Below, one piece after another: positions 7,626-17,286 of a stretch of DNA of 40,249 nt; the stretch's first letter is position 1, and each line of letters opens with the position of its first letter. The notes below the pieces were generated by a model. It was not told the origin of the DNA. It saw only the letters and a program-made list of their open reading frames with translations, and searched no databases. The position numbers and the translations under genes are program-made. Source of the stretch: Oscillospiraceae bacterium (GTDB lineage: Bacteria > Bacillota > Clostridia > Oscillospirales > Ruminococcaceae); NCBI GenBank assembly GCA_024404875.1, contig JAKSPK010000022.1, forward strand, positions 1 through 40,249, given 5' to 3'.

Positions 7626-8889
7626 CGAAAGCCGCCTCCTCTCTCTCTGCCAGCAATACAAAAACTGAATCGAGCCGAAGCTGCTTTGCGGCATCTGCGA
7701 TCTGTTCACGGGTAACGGTCTGCATCGCAGCAGTCAGCTCCGCAGCGGAGCGGGGATCATCATGCTGAAGGCGACTGATCTCCTCTGCGGCGAGGTCATA
7801 AGGCGAATCCGACGCCGCTGCTGCACGGCAGGCATAGCGCAGGATCGCTTTTTGCATCATCTTATCCGAAAAACGGCCGTTCCGGATTGCTTCGATCTGC
7901 GCATCAATGCCGATGCGGAGCGCATTGAGATCAGCGGAATCGGTGCCGCTGTCAATGATGACTGAATGCTTCCCGGAACTCCACTCCAGACAGCAGTAAT
8001 AGCAGAGACCGCGCTTTTCGCGCAGCTCGGTAAAGAGCAGTGCATCGGAATTCCAGCCGAGAATGCTGCAAAGCATCAGCAGAACTTCGCGCGGGATGTT
8101 ATCATATTTATATGTGACAGCGAGCTTGGTCTGACCGACCGGGAGCAGCTCTTTTTCAAAAGCCGGCTGCTGTTTCATTGGACTGGGCGCATGAAAGCAG
8201 AATGTTTCCGGTGTGCGTGGGAGCGCAGCAAAGCATTCCCGGAGCTTCTCTGCGATCTGCGGATTGGGCTTCGGCAGAACGCACACAATCTCGATTTGTG
8301 ATGTCCGCAGGATTTCCTGCCAGAGCCGGAAGGCATCCTCCGGCGTGACAGCCTCAGCATCACTGCGCAGACCGGTCGGCGGAATGGCAGCAGGTTCACC
8401 GATATAGGCAAGAGCTGATGCGGAGCGGAGTGTATAAATGCGTTTGTCGTTGCGCGTACAGTCGATATCGTCAAGAAGATTTTGCTTACAGATGCGGAAT
8501 TCCGGATCGCGGAATCCGTTGTCTGCTGCATTCGGATGCAGGAGCGCATCCGTTACAAGCGAGAGCATTGCATCCGTGACGGATTCACCGCTGAGCGCAA
8601 GATCGTCGCGCATCCATGAGGCGGTGAGGTCGAGCGCTGCATCGTCTCCGCAGAGAGAGAGCTTTCCGCAGAATTCGGCGGCATAGAGCGATTCAAGCGC
8701 GAGCGTCATTTCTGCTGCCGAAGGGTATGCAGCCGAAGATGCTGTCAGCAGGTCCGGCAGCAGCGCATGGATCGGTGCCGTCTGCCGGCTGCGGTGAACA
8801 TAGAACAGAATGTTCAGCAGGCAGCTTCGGAATTTCGGATCATGGATCTCAGTATATCGGATGCCGCTTCCGAGCATCATTTCCGGCAT
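7615..8889 (-). CDS. ymfF: M16 family protein, YmfF type (non-catalytic partner)
   Basis: The 424-residue protein has the overall M16 layout, including the C-terminal half-domain feature RGLCYYC followed by 'EWSSGKHSVIIDSGTD' (compare the R/Y motif in M16 C-domains). The N-terminal half has no HxxEH: the equivalent region (about 45-75) lacks the zinc ligands. This is expected for the inactive partner of YmfH, encoded immediately downstream with an 11-bp overlap. It is the first gene of the operon ymfF-ymfH-lgt-CPBP, with its own promoter at 8930-8958. The ATG at 8889 follows GGAAGGAGCAACC. Confidence 0.85.
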   Translation of the reverse strand: MPEMMLGSGIRYTEIHDPKFRSCLLNILFYVHRSRQTAPIHALLPDLLTASSAAYPSAAEMTLALESLYAAEFCGKLSLCGDDAALDLTASWMRDDLALSGESVTDAMLSLVTDALLHPNAADNGFRDPEFRICKQNLLDDIDCTRNDKRIYTLRSASALAYIGEPAAIPPTGLRSDAEAVTPEDAFRLWQEILRTSQIEIVCVLPKPNPQIAEKLRECFAALPRTPETFCFHAPSPMKQQPAFEKELLPVGQTKLAVTYKYDNIPREVLLMLCSILGWNSDALLFTELREKRGLCYYCCLEWSSGKHSVIIDSGTDSADLNALRIGIDAQIEAIRNGRFSDKMMQKAILRYACRAAAASDSPYDLAAEEISRLQHDDPRSAAELTAAMQTVTREQIADAAKQLRLDSVFVLLAEREEAAFDAE

Positions 8890-8929
8890 GGCGGTTGCTC
8901 CTTCCTCTATTTATGGTATATACATATTT

Positions 8930-8958
8930 ATTATATCACATTCTTGCGAAAAAAGCAA
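8930..8958 (-). promoter_or_regulatory. Sigma-A promoter for the ymfF-ymfH-lgt operon
   Basis: On the minus strand, TTGCTT (8958-8953), a 17-bp spacer and TATAAT (8935-8930) lie about 40 bp before the ymfF start. It is divergent from the pgk promoter about 55 bp away. Confidence 0.75.
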
Positions 8959-9012
8959 GTCGATACTGACGGCGCGAAAATGAGAATCAGCTCATTTTAT
9001 TTTTTGTACCCA

Positions 9013-9041
9013 TTGCACTTTTCGTAATAATATGGTATAAT
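9013..9041 (+). promoter_or_regulatory. Sigma-A promoter for pgk, followed by a leader hairpin
   Basis: TTGCAC (9013-9018), 17 bp and TATAAT (9036-9041) precede pgk. Just downstream, at about 9047-9076, GGCGG and CCGCC close an imperfect hairpin at the presumed 5' end of the transcript. No T-run follows, so it looks like an mRNA-stabilising or protein-binding leader rather than a terminator. Confidence 0.75.
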
Positions 9042-9105
9042 ATAAGGCGGAATGCGGCATCGCTGCATCCCGCCTTAAAACTTATATCGAAAGGATGTAT
9101 TTATC

Positions 9106-10335
9106 ATGGCTGGACTGAACAAAGTTACAGTAGACGACATTCAGGCAAAGGGCAAGAAGATCCTTGTCCGCTGCGATTTCAATGTTCCGCTGAAGGACGG
9201 AGAGATCACAAACGACAACCGCATCACTGCGGCTCTCCCGACAATCAAAAAGCTGCTCGCTGACGGCGGCAAGGTTGTTCTTTGCTCGCACCTCGGTAAG
9301 CCGAAGAACGGCCCGGAGGCAAAGTTCTCCCTCGCACCGGTTGCAAAGCGCCTCGCTGAGCTGCTGCCGGATACCAAGGTCGTTTTTGCTGCTGATGATG
9401 CAGTTGTCGGCGAGAACGCCAAGGCTGCTGTCGCTGCAATGCAGGACGGCGAGATCGTTCTCCTCGAAAACACTCGTTTCCGCGGCGCAGAGGAGACCAA
9501 GGAAGCACAGTATGACGGCTTCTCCAAGGAGCTTGCCGATCTCGTTGATGGTCAGGTCTTTGTCATGGATGCTTTCGGTTCTTCCCACCGTGCTCACGCT
9601 TCCACTGTTGGCGTTGCACGCTTCGTCAAGGAGACCGCTGTCGGCTATCTGATGCAGAAGGAGATCCAGTATCTCGGCAATGCAGTTGAGGATCCGCAGC
9701 GTCCGTTCGTCGCAATCCTCGGCGGTGCTAAGGTTGCTGACAAGCTGAATGTTATTTCCAACCTGCTGGAAAAGTGCGATACGCTCATCATCGGCGGCGG
9801 CATGGCATATACCTTCATCAAGGCACAGGGCGGCTCGATCGGTATGTCCCTCGTGGATGACGAGAAGCTCGACTACTGCAAGGAAATGCTCGCAAAGGCG
9901 GAGCAGCTCGGCAAGAAGATCCTCCTGCCAGTCGATACTGCGATCGCTGCTGCATTCCCGGATCCGATCGATGCAGAAATCTCGGTCGAATTCGTTGAGT
10001 CCGACAAGATTCCGGCTGACAAGATGGGTCTGGATATCGGCCCGAAGACTGCCGCACTCTTCGCAGATGCTGCAAAGACCGCAAAGACTGTTGTCTGGAA
10101 CGGCCCGATGGGCGTCTTTGAGAACCCGACACTGAAGAAGGGCACTGTCGCTGTCTGTGAAGCACTGGCAGCAGCAGATGCAACGACGATCATCGGCGGC
10201 GGTGACTCCGCAACGGCAGCAATCCAGCTCGGCTTCGCTGACAAGATGAGCCACATCTCCACCGGCGGCGGCGCTTCCCTCGAATACCTCGAAGGCAAGG
10301 TGCTTCCGGGCGTTGCTGCAATCGCTGAAAAATAA
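9106..10335 (+). CDS. pgk: Phosphoglycerate kinase
   Basis: Pgk transfers the acyl phosphate of 1,3-bisphosphoglycerate to ADP in glycolysis. The 409-residue length and signatures are standard: [10 protein letters not shown] near the N-terminus, SHLGKP, the hinge/N-domain stretch [18 protein letters not shown], and the nucleotide-binding [10 protein letters not shown] and GGGDSA in the C-domain. AAAGGATG precedes the ATG, with a promoter at 9013-9041. gapA is not adjacent. tpiA follows after one unknown gene, so this is a partial triose-phosphate cluster. The codon use is strongly biased, as expected for high expression. Confidence 0.98.
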   Translation: MAGLNKVTVDDIQAKGKKILVRCDFNVPLKDGEITNDNRITAALPTIKKLLADGGKVVLCSHLGKPKNGPEAKFSLAPVAKRLAELLPDTKVVFAADDAVVGENAKAAVAAMQDGEIVLLENTRFRGAEETKEAQYDGFSKELADLVDGQVFVMDAFGSSHRAHASTVGVARFVKETAVGYLMQKEIQYLGNAVEDPQRPFVAILGGAKVADKLNVISNLLEKCDTLIIGGGMAYTFIKAQGGSIGMSLVDDEKLDYCKEMLAKAEQLGKKILLPVDTAIAAAFPDPIDAEISVEFVESDKIPADKMGLDIGPKTAALFADAAKTAKTVVWNGPMGVFENPTLKKGTVAVCEALAAADATTIIGGGDSATAAIQLGFADKMSHISTGGGASLEYLEGKVLPGVAAIAEK

Positions 10336-10360
10336 TCTGATTTACAATGTTTACGGTTTT

Positions 10361-10382
10361 AGGCGGATAGCACTATCCGCCT
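10361..10382 (+). terminator. Strong hairpin after pgk
   Basis: AGGCGGATA and TATCCGCCT pair perfectly around a GCAC loop, extended by GTTT/AAAC outside. No run of T follows, so it may be a partial terminator, an mRNA-stabilising hairpin or the left end of the repeat that begins at about 10396. Confidence 0.5.
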
Positions 10383-10395
10383 GAAACTGTATTCT

Positions 10396-10475
10396 GCGGC
10401 GGTGTATAGGCAACACCGCACAAGCCCGCCTGACGGCTTGACGGCACATCTGTCTGCATAACTGAAAACAGACGG
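10396..10475. repeat. Dispersed palindromic repeat, copy A
   Basis: The spacer folds into successive small hairpins: GCGGTGT/ACACCGC, CAAGCC/GGCTTG and GTCTG/CAGAC. The core 10421-10457 aligns without gaps to 13732-13768 (26 of 37 positions). The first 19 bases of that core also match 35057-35075 at 17 of 19, so this is one copy of a dispersed family. It sits directly before the ribosome site of the next gene. Confidence 0.6.
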
Positions 10476-10489
10476 GAGGTATCCGCACC

Positions 10490-11464
10490 ATGAAACTTGC
10501 AGATTTCGATCCGCGCAAACAGCCGAAATTTGTTCGTGTGATCGTTATTGTCACAATGGCGTTTTTCACCTTCATCGGACTTTGCCTCAGTCTCAGTCTT
10601 ATCCTGGAATCGGTTTCGCGATTTTTTCTGAACTGGCTGTTCATGATCTTTTGCGGTGCGATTTCCTCGGCGGCACTGATCTTTGCGGTTGTGTTGTTTG
10701 TGGAGATTGCGAGAAAGAATAACGATATAAAGCTGAAGCAGATTCTCTCTGCGAAAGGTTTTTGCAGCGAAGCAGCTGACATCATAAAGGCTGTTATGCC
10801 CGCACCCACAGAGGCCGATCTTGCACTGCGCTGTTTTCTGCTCGTTATGGCGGAGGACTATGATACTGCCGAGATCTGCATTTCGCATATTAATGAGCCA
10901 ACGCTTTCGATGCGCAATTTCGCAATGGTTATGACATCGAAGATCCGGCTCTATATGATGACGGGACGCTTTGAAAAGGCCGAGCGTCTGCTTCAGGCCT
11001 ATCGTACAAAGCTTGACATGGCATATGAGGTGCACCCGTATTTCTTTGAAGACTACCGCAGCTATGCCGATGACGCATTGGAATACTATATGCTTTCGGC
11101 GGCGTATTATGATCTGATGCGGGACACGGAAACGGCGGATGGCTGCCGGCAGAAGGCAATGTTTTCATCCTCGAACCGCAGTCCGGCGGAGGCGGATTTC
11201 TTTGGCCGACTGCTGGAGCTGAACCGGCTGTATTCGACCGGACAGTTTGAGCAGGCTTATGCGCTCGAAAACGATCTGCGCGGTATGGCGGCGAATATGC
11301 CGCAGCCTGCGACGCAGGGAACACGCTATGATTTGCAGCGCTATGTTGAGCAGGCAAAGGTGCTTTCATTCCGCAACCTTAATATCAATCCTGCGCTGAT
11401 GCAGAGCCGCGCACTGCCGGAGGATGCTGGTATACAGGTCCCGGCGGATCTGACCAGTATGTGA
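10490..11464 (+). CDS. Unknown membrane protein with helical-repeat-like cytoplasmic domain
   Basis: I do not recognise this 324-residue protein. The N-terminus has a short basic tail, then two membrane segments (about 18-40 and 48-75). The remainder is soluble, rich in paired amphipathic helices with a Leu/Ala/Tyr pattern suggestive of tetratricopeptide-like repeats (for example FEKAERLLQAYRTKL near 160 and FEQAYALENDLRGMA near 255). GGGAGGTATCCGCACC precedes the ATG. It sits between pgk and tpiA on the same strand, with 154 and 143 bp either side, each spacer holding hairpins. The position suggests cotranscription with the glycolytic genes, but no metabolic role can be inferred. Confidence 0.6.
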   Translation: MKLADFDPRKQPKFVRVIVIVTMAFFTFIGLCLSLSLILESVSRFFLNWLFMIFCGAISSAALIFAVVLFVEIARKNNDIKLKQILSAKGFCSEAADIIKAVMPAPTEADLALRCFLLVMAEDYDTAEICISHINEPTLSMRNFAMVMTSKIRLYMMTGRFEKAERLLQAYRTKLDMAYEVHPYFFEDYRSYADDALEYYMLSAAYYDLMRDTETADGCRQKAMFSSSNRSPAEADFFGRLLELNRLYSTGQFEQAYALENDLRGMAANMPQPATQGTRYDLQRYVEQAKVLSFRNLNINPALMQSRALPEDAGIQVPADLTSM

Positions 11465-11497
11465 CCTCGCGGGCGCAGCTATGAAGCGACCGGACCC

Positions 11498-11528
11498 CGA
11501 TCTGCTGCGTCAGCATGAAACTGCAGAT
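11498..11528 (+). promoter_or_regulatory. Leader hairpin upstream of tpiA
   Basis: GATCTGC and GCAGATC pair around an inner TGC-GTCA-GCA stem. A direct repeat of ATCCGG follows near 11562-11575. No clear sigma-A promoter was seen, so tpiA may depend on read-through from pgk. The function of the hairpin is unknown. Confidence 0.3.
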
Positions 11529-11607
11529 CACAACAGGGCTGTCCGAATTACAACAAATCATCCGGCAGCATCCGGATAGTATAACGATTTGAAAAGGAGT
11601 AATTACC

Positions 11608-12384
11608 ATGAACAAAAATCTGAGAAAGGCAATCATCGCCGGAAACTGGAAGATGAACAAGACTCGTCCGGAGGCAAAGGCACTTTTGGAGGAAATCAAT
11701 CCGCTCGTCGCAAATGCAGAGGGCAAGATTGAGGTCATTGCCTGCGTACCGTTCACGAATCTGGAAACTGCTGTCAATGCGACCGCTGGCTCCAATGTTA
11801 AGATCGGTGCAGAAAATGTCCACTTTGAGAAGTCCGGCGCATTCACCGGCGAGATCTCCGCAGATATGCTGACTGAGATCGGCGTTGAGTATGTCGTTAT
11901 TGGTCACTCCGAGCGCCGTCAGTATTTCGGCGAGACTGACGAGACCGTCAATAAGCGCACCAAAGCTGCTCTCGCAGCAGGCCTCAAGCCGATCGTCTGC
12001 GTTGGCGAGCTGCTCTGGGAGCGCGAGTGCAATATCACTGAGGAAGTCATTGCAAGACAGATCAAGCTCGACCTCTGGGAGGTCACTGCTGAGCAGATGA
12101 AAAATGTTGTCATCGCATACGAGCCGGTTTGGGCGATCGGTACCGGCAAAGTCGCGACCGATGAGCAGGCGCAGGAGGTCTGCGCATTCATCCGCGCTCA
12201 GCTTGCAAAGATCTACGGTCAGGCAACTGCAGATGCTGTCACCATTCAGTACGGCGGCTCGATGAACGCAAAGAACTGCGCTGGTCTGCTCGCACAGCCT
12301 GATATCGACGGCGGTCTGATCGGCGGCGCATCGCTCAAGGCTGCTGATTTCAATGTCATCGTACAGGCAGCGGTTGAGGGTTGA
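11608..12384 (+). CDS. tpiA: Triosephosphate isomerase
   Basis: TpiA interconverts dihydroxyacetone phosphate and glyceraldehyde 3-phosphate. The 258-residue TIM barrel shows GNWKMNK near the N-terminus, IGHSERRQYF with the electrophilic histidine, the catalytic-glutamate loop AYEPVWAIGTGK, and the phosphate loops YGGSM and GLIGGASL. AAAAGGAGTAATTACC precedes the ATG. A strong terminator begins 27 bp after the stop, closing the pgk-unknown-tpiA unit. Confidence 0.98.
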   Translation: MNKNLRKAIIAGNWKMNKTRPEAKALLEEINPLVANAEGKIEVIACVPFTNLETAVNATAGSNVKIGAENVHFEKSGAFTGEISADMLTEIGVEYVVIGHSERRQYFGETDETVNKRTKAALAAGLKPIVCVGELLWERECNITEEVIARQIKLDLWEVTAEQMKNVVIAYEPVWAIGTGKVATDEQAQEVCAFIRAQLAKIYGQATADAVTIQYGGSMNAKNCAGLLAQPDIDGGLIGGASLKAADFNVIVQAAVEG

Positions 12385-12410
12385 TCGAAAAGCAACTTCA
12401 CGAAACAGCA

Positions 12411-12446
12411 AAAGGCCGCGTCCCGCTAAAACGGGACGCGGCTTTT
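12411..12446 (+). terminator. Intrinsic terminator after tpiA
   Basis: An 11-bp GC-rich stem (GCCGCGTCCCG with CGGGACGCGGC) with flanking A/T pairs and a TTTT tail follows tpiA. The ribosome site of the next gene starts right behind it (GAAAGGA at 12447), so that gene is either expressed from read-through or from a promoter hidden inside tpiA. Confidence 0.9.
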
Positions 12447-12460
12447 GAAAGGAATCTGTC

Positions 12461-12964
12461 ATGGAAGAACAAAACAAGCCGATTCGATTAATGGCTCTGA
12501 TCGGGCTTATCCTGCGGGCAGTCTGCACAGGCATCACGCTTCTGAGCCGGCTGTTTCCGCAGCCGTTTCTTGCGGTCATGCGGCAGCAGAACTCCGCAGA
12601 GGACGCTGTAAAAGCCCTGCGGCATCCGCTGCTGCTGCTGACACCGTTCGTCGGTATCGTTGTCTATATTCTGCTGTACTGTCTGCTTCAGGGACAGCTC
12701 CGGAATCCGAACGATTCTGCCGGAACCATCTTCGGGCTGACACTCGGCGCAATTCCTGCATTGGGTATCATCAATCTGCTGCTGACATTCGTTACGCAGC
12801 GTTTCGTTCTTATGTATTATAATGCGGCAGCGGTTGGCGCGCTCGCAGCCGTCGACAGCAGCCTGAGTTTTATCAGGCTCATTGATGCACTCGCGTTCCC
12901 GCTTCTTGCGGCGGCCGCGGCGATGCATTGGCAGCGCGTCCGCGATCTCAGCCTGCCGCGCTGA
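12461..12964 (+). CDS. Unknown small polytopic membrane protein
   Basis: The 167-residue protein is not recognised. It has four probable membrane segments (about 10-32, 53-75, 85-115 and 135-155) joined by short polar loops. The topology is loosely like Yip1-type proteins, which is a guess from shape alone. GAAAGGAATCTGTC precedes the ATG. Its start lies 14 bp behind the tpiA terminator, and its last 17 bp overlap the tail of the convergent GNAT gene. Confidence 0.6.
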   Translation: MEEQNKPIRLMALIGLILRAVCTGITLLSRLFPQPFLAVMRQQNSAEDAVKALRHPLLLLTPFVGIVVYILLYCLLQGQLRNPNDSAGTIFGLTLGAIPALGIINLLLTFVTQRFVLMYYNAAAVGALAAVDSSLSFIRLIDALAFPLLAAAAAMHWQRVRDLSLPR

Positions 12965-13694
12965 ATGCCACGCAGATTTTCACCTGCGAAAATCCGAGTG
13001 CCTGTGCGGTTTTCATGCTGCCGATATTGGCAGCGTGATGTGCCCAGACAGCGGCTTTTCCGCGCTGCTGTGCCTCCCGTATGACGGCCGCCGCAGCGAT
13101 CTTCGCGAGCCCTCGTCTGCGGTATGCCTCCGCAGTTTCTACACCGATATCCACAGCATCAGCCGCCGCAGCCGCCGTGAAAGCCGCTGCGGCGGCTGCA
13201 TTTTTGTACATGATGCAATATCCGAAGCCGTGCGTAAAAAACTGCTCCGGTGATTCCCATGACCATGCGGGAATGATTCGCCCGTGAATGAGCGGAAGCA
13301 GCTTTGGCGTGATGCGGCAGAGCGTCATCCCATCCGGCAGAGAGAATTCAGGCAGTGCCTGCGATGTCTGGTAATAGATACGCTCGGAACGCATCACGCC
13401 GTCAAGCGAGGAAAGCCTGCTGCATATCGCCGGGTCATCTGAGATGAGCATAAATCGTCGGTTCGGAACCGGGTGCAGCAGCTTCTCCGCAATATATTCC
13501 GTAAATGCATCGTCCGGTGAACCGGAAAGAAACGCAAATCCGCAGTAATGGTGGAACAATACGGCATTCCCGTCTGTGATGATATTGCCGCTCTGTGTGC
13601 CCTCAGCGATCGCACAGGGATAGAGAATATCGCCGGATGCTGCCCTTGCCTGCGGCAGATATGCAGCGAAATCCGACTTTGCTGCTTCTGTCAT
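12948..13694 (-). CDS. GNAT family N-acetyltransferase
   Basis: The 248-residue protein carries the acetyl-CoA-binding signature YRRRGLAKIAAAAVI (R/Q-x-x-G-x-G/A type), preceded by DIGVETAEA and followed by NIGSMKTAQALGFSQV, the usual GNAT alpha4-beta7 region. Together with the upstream HGFGYCIMY this matches the layout of the GNAT_acetyltran (PF12746-like) subgroup; the substrate is unknown. The strand before the signature is an unusually long run of alanines (about 183-199). AAAGGAGATGCGCA precedes the ATG. The C-terminal codons overlap the convergent small membrane protein gene. A MITE-like element separates it from guaB. Confidence 0.8.
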   Translation of the reverse strand: MTEAAKSDFAAYLPQARAASGDILYPCAIAEGTQSGNIITDGNAVLFHHYCGFAFLSGSPDDAFTEYIAEKLLHPVPNRRFMLISDDPAICSRLSSLDGVMRSERIYYQTSQALPEFSLPDGMTLCRITPKLLPLIHGRIIPAWSWESPEQFFTHGFGYCIMYKNAAAAAAFTAAAAADAVDIGVETAEAYRRRGLAKIAAAAVIREAQQRGKAAVWAHHAANIGSMKTAQALGFSQVKICVAFSAAG

Positions 13695-13716
13695 TGCGCA
13701 TCTCCTTTATATTGAT

Positions 13717-13860
13717 AAGGAACCGCTGATTCAATCCCGCCGGGCGGATTGACACACAGTCTGCCTGCTTGCTTTTCGTCATGATGTACGAAAAACTGAA
13801 TGTTCAAGTTTTCTTGAACGCAAGCATTCCTGCGTATCAGATTGAATCAGCGATTCCCTT
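13717..13860. repeat. MITE-like palindromic element, copy C of the dispersed family
   Basis: This 144-bp segment is bounded by a near-perfect terminal inverted repeat of about 20 bp. The left end is AAGGAACCGCTGATTCAATC; the right end is its complement with one extra base and one change (13840-13860). Inside are GTTCAAG/CTTGAAC around a TTTT loop (13802-13819) and TTTTCGT/ACGAAAA. Residues 13732-13768 match copy A. No coding capacity is seen. It lies in the spacer downstream of guaB and upstream of the GNAT gene. Confidence 0.65.
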
Positions 13861-13893
13861 ACACTTTGAAGTTCGGAGACCGATACTGTCTGC

Positions 13894-15384
<1,491 letters not shown>

Positions 15385-16242
15385 TCATTCGGTTTCCTTT
15401 GTCAGAAGCTGACAAAGTGTCTGCAGGTCTTCCTTGTTATAAAATTCCAAAGTAAGGGTACCCTTTTTCTTACTGCCGGATACCTTCACTTTTCTGCCTA
15501 AATAGGAACCGAGACTGATCTCCATTTCCTCATAGTAGATCTGATCTGGCGTTTTCGGCTTTTCCGCTGGCTTTTCTGCCGTTTGCTTCTGGACGAGCGA
15601 TTCAATCTCACGAACCGTGATATTATCTTCAGCGGCGCGCTGCGCGCAGCGGATCAGCAGGGTTTCGTCCTTGATACCGGCGAGCGCCTTGGCATGACCG
15701 GCCGTGATCTTGCCCTTTTCCAAGTAATCCTGCACCAGAACGGGCAGATTCAGCAGGCGCAGGCTGTTTGCGACCGACGAGCGCGATCTGCCAACGGTCT
15801 TTGCGACCTCCTCCTGTGTCATGCCGAACTGCTGCATCAATGCCTGATAGCCAAGAGCCTCTTCGATCGGGTTGAGGTTTTCACGCTGCAGATTTTCGAT
15901 CAGTGCGATCTGGCTTGCTTCGTGATCACTCAGTTCACGGATGATGACCGGCACCTCCGAAAGACCGATGCGCTTGGCAGCACGCCAGCGGCGTTCACCC
16001 GCAACGATCTGATAGCGCCTTTCCCCGATCGGTCTGACGACAATCGGCTGGAGCATACCGTGTGCCTGAATGGATTCCGCCAGCTCGGTCAGTGCTTCAT
16101 CATCGAAGCGTTTGCGCGGCTGGCTGCGGTTCTGTTCGATTTCAGAGATCCGGACGGACTGTACGCCGCTTGTCGGATCTGCTGCATTCTGCTCGAACAG
16201 CGAGCTAAGGCCGCTGCCGAGTCCGAGTCCTCCCTTTGCCAT
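15385..16242 (-). CDS. parB: Chromosome-partitioning protein ParB (Spo0J)
   Basis: ParB is the CTP-dependent clamp that loads at parS and spreads to organise the origin region. The 285-residue protein has an N-terminal segment GLGSGLSSLF typical of the ParA-interacting end, the ParB/sulfiredoxin CTPase domain with GERRWRAAK and the ENLQRENLNPIEEA box, a helix-turn-helix (about residues 135-165, TQEEVAKTVGRSRSSVANSLR) and a C-terminal dimerisation region. The ATG at 16242 is preferred to the frame start at 16293 because MAKGGLGLGSGL is the usual N-terminus. It follows parA by 102 bp and precedes guaB by 21 bp. Confidence 0.95.
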   Translation of the reverse strand: MAKGGLGLGSGLSSLFEQNAADPTSGVQSVRISEIEQNRSQPRKRFDDEALTELAESIQAHGMLQPIVVRPIGERRYQIVAGERRWRAAKRIGLSEVPVIIRELSDHEASQIALIENLQRENLNPIEEALGYQALMQQFGMTQEEVAKTVGRSRSSVANSLRLLNLPVLVQDYLEKGKITAGHAKALAGIKDETLLIRCAQRAAEDNITVREIESLVQKQTAEKPAEKPKTPDQIYYEEMEISLGSYLGRKVKVSGSKKKGTLTLEFYNKEDLQTLCQLLTKETE

Positions 16243-16344
16243 AATCCTGTCTGCCTTTCTCTGTATTTGGCGTGCTGACACTAGGCCTGACACGCGCCTT
16301 TTGGGCTGTTTCTGCCCCGTTCGCCGTTAATTATCCTTCCAAGA

Positions 16345-17151
16345 TCAGCGTCTGCGGAAGATGAAATGCCGCGGTTTCTTGTCGGGCACCAGCGGTTCAC
16401 CGAGCATTTCGTGTGCGAGCATTTCATAAGCCTCGGCGCCCTTGGAAGCACGGTCATACGCAAAGACCGGTTTGCCGTGGCTCGGTGCTTCGGAGAGCCG
16501 CACATTGCGCGGGATTTTGGTCTCATAGACCTGATTCGGGAAAAACTTTTTGACTTCCTCTACGACCTGAAGTGAAAGATTCAGGCGGTTATCGTACATC
16601 GTAAAGAGAATACCTTCGATGTCGAGTCCGGAGTTATATTTACTCTTGACGATCTTGATCGTCTCATAGAGCTGGGAAAGACCTTCCAGTGAAAGGAATT
16701 CCGCTGTCATCGGGATCAGAACGGTATCTGCGGCTGTCAGCGCATTGAGCGTTACAAGGCCGAGCGCCGGCGGGCAGTCGATGAGGATGTAGTCATAGGA
16801 GAGCCGGCAGGTCATGAGCGCCGCCTTCAGGCGCTGGAGGCGGTTATCCAGATCGACAAGATTGATCTCCGCATTTGCGAGTGCGGAGGTTGCCGGCAGG
16901 ATACTGACATTTTCGGTCTCAGTCTCGATGATCGCATCCTGGATGCGGCACTGACCGGTCAGAACCTCATAGGTGGAAAAAAGCAGTCCTTTTTTGGAGA
17001 TGCCGAAGCCGGTCGTGGTGTTGCCCTGTGCATCGGCATCAACGCAGAGGACTTTCTTGCCGCGCGAGCCCAAATATGCACCGAGGCTGACGACGGTTGT
17101 CGATTTTCCGACACCGCCTTTTTGATTCGCAAATGCGATGATTTTGCCCAT
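16345..17151 (-). CDS. parA: Chromosome-partitioning ATPase ParA (Soj)
   Basis: This 268-residue deviant Walker ATPase has KGGVGKSTT (residues 11-19, with the signature lysine), the Walker A' aspartate in CVDADAQGN and the Walker B-like DYILIDCPPALG. Length and motifs fit chromosomal Soj rather than larger plasmid ParA proteins with an N-terminal HTH. It partners with ParB encoded next. A sigma-A promoter lies at 17219-17247 and a parS-like site just beyond it. Neighbours usual for an origin region (rpmH, rnpA, mnmG, noc) are absent here. Confidence 0.95.
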   Translation of the reverse strand: MGKIIAFANQKGGVGKSTTVVSLGAYLGSRGKKVLCVDADAQGNTTTGFGISKKGLLFSTYEVLTGQCRIQDAIIETETENVSILPATSALANAEINLVDLDNRLQRLKAALMTCRLSYDYILIDCPPALGLVTLNALTAADTVLIPMTAEFLSLEGLSQLYETIKIVKSKYNSGLDIEGILFTMYDNRLNLSLQVVEEVKKFFPNQVYETKIPRNVRLSEAPSHGKPVFAYDRASKGAEAYEMLAHEMLGEPLVPDKKPRHFIFRRR

Positions 17152-17218
17152 TTTGCGGGCCTCCTTTTCTTGTTCCGGCAGACGCCGGATTCCTGTTTGC
17201 CCCTATCTGTTTCTTATC

Positions 17219-17247
17219 ATTATACCATATCCAAATAGAATTGTAAA
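17219..17247 (-). promoter_or_regulatory. Sigma-A promoter for parA-parB-guaB
   Basis: On the minus strand, TTTACA (17247-17242), a 17-bp spacer and TATAAT (17224-17219) precede parA by about 68 bp. Confidence 0.75.
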
Positions 17248-17268
17248 GGGGTAGAAGCGGCGAAAACC

Positions 17269-17286
17269 GTTTCATACCGTGAAACA
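17269..17286. promoter_or_regulatory. parS-like inverted repeat with a 3-bp central insertion
   Basis: The plus strand reads GTTTCA-TACCG-TGAAACA. The well-known parS 16-mer TGTTTCACGTGAAACA differs only by its first base and by the absence of TAC (17275-17277). Both half-sites are therefore intact but three bases too far apart. It lies 21 bp upstream of the parA -35, where an autoregulatory ParB site would make sense. Whether ParB binds it is unknown. Confidence 0.45.

Noticed and set aside
9082-10254. 390-codon frame antisense to pgk
   Set aside because: It is the shadow of the codon-biased pgk gene; the product is cysteine- and leucine-rich with no family motif.
11548-12579. 343-codon frame antisense to tpiA
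   Set aside because: Shadow of tpiA and of its terminator; no ribosome site or motif.
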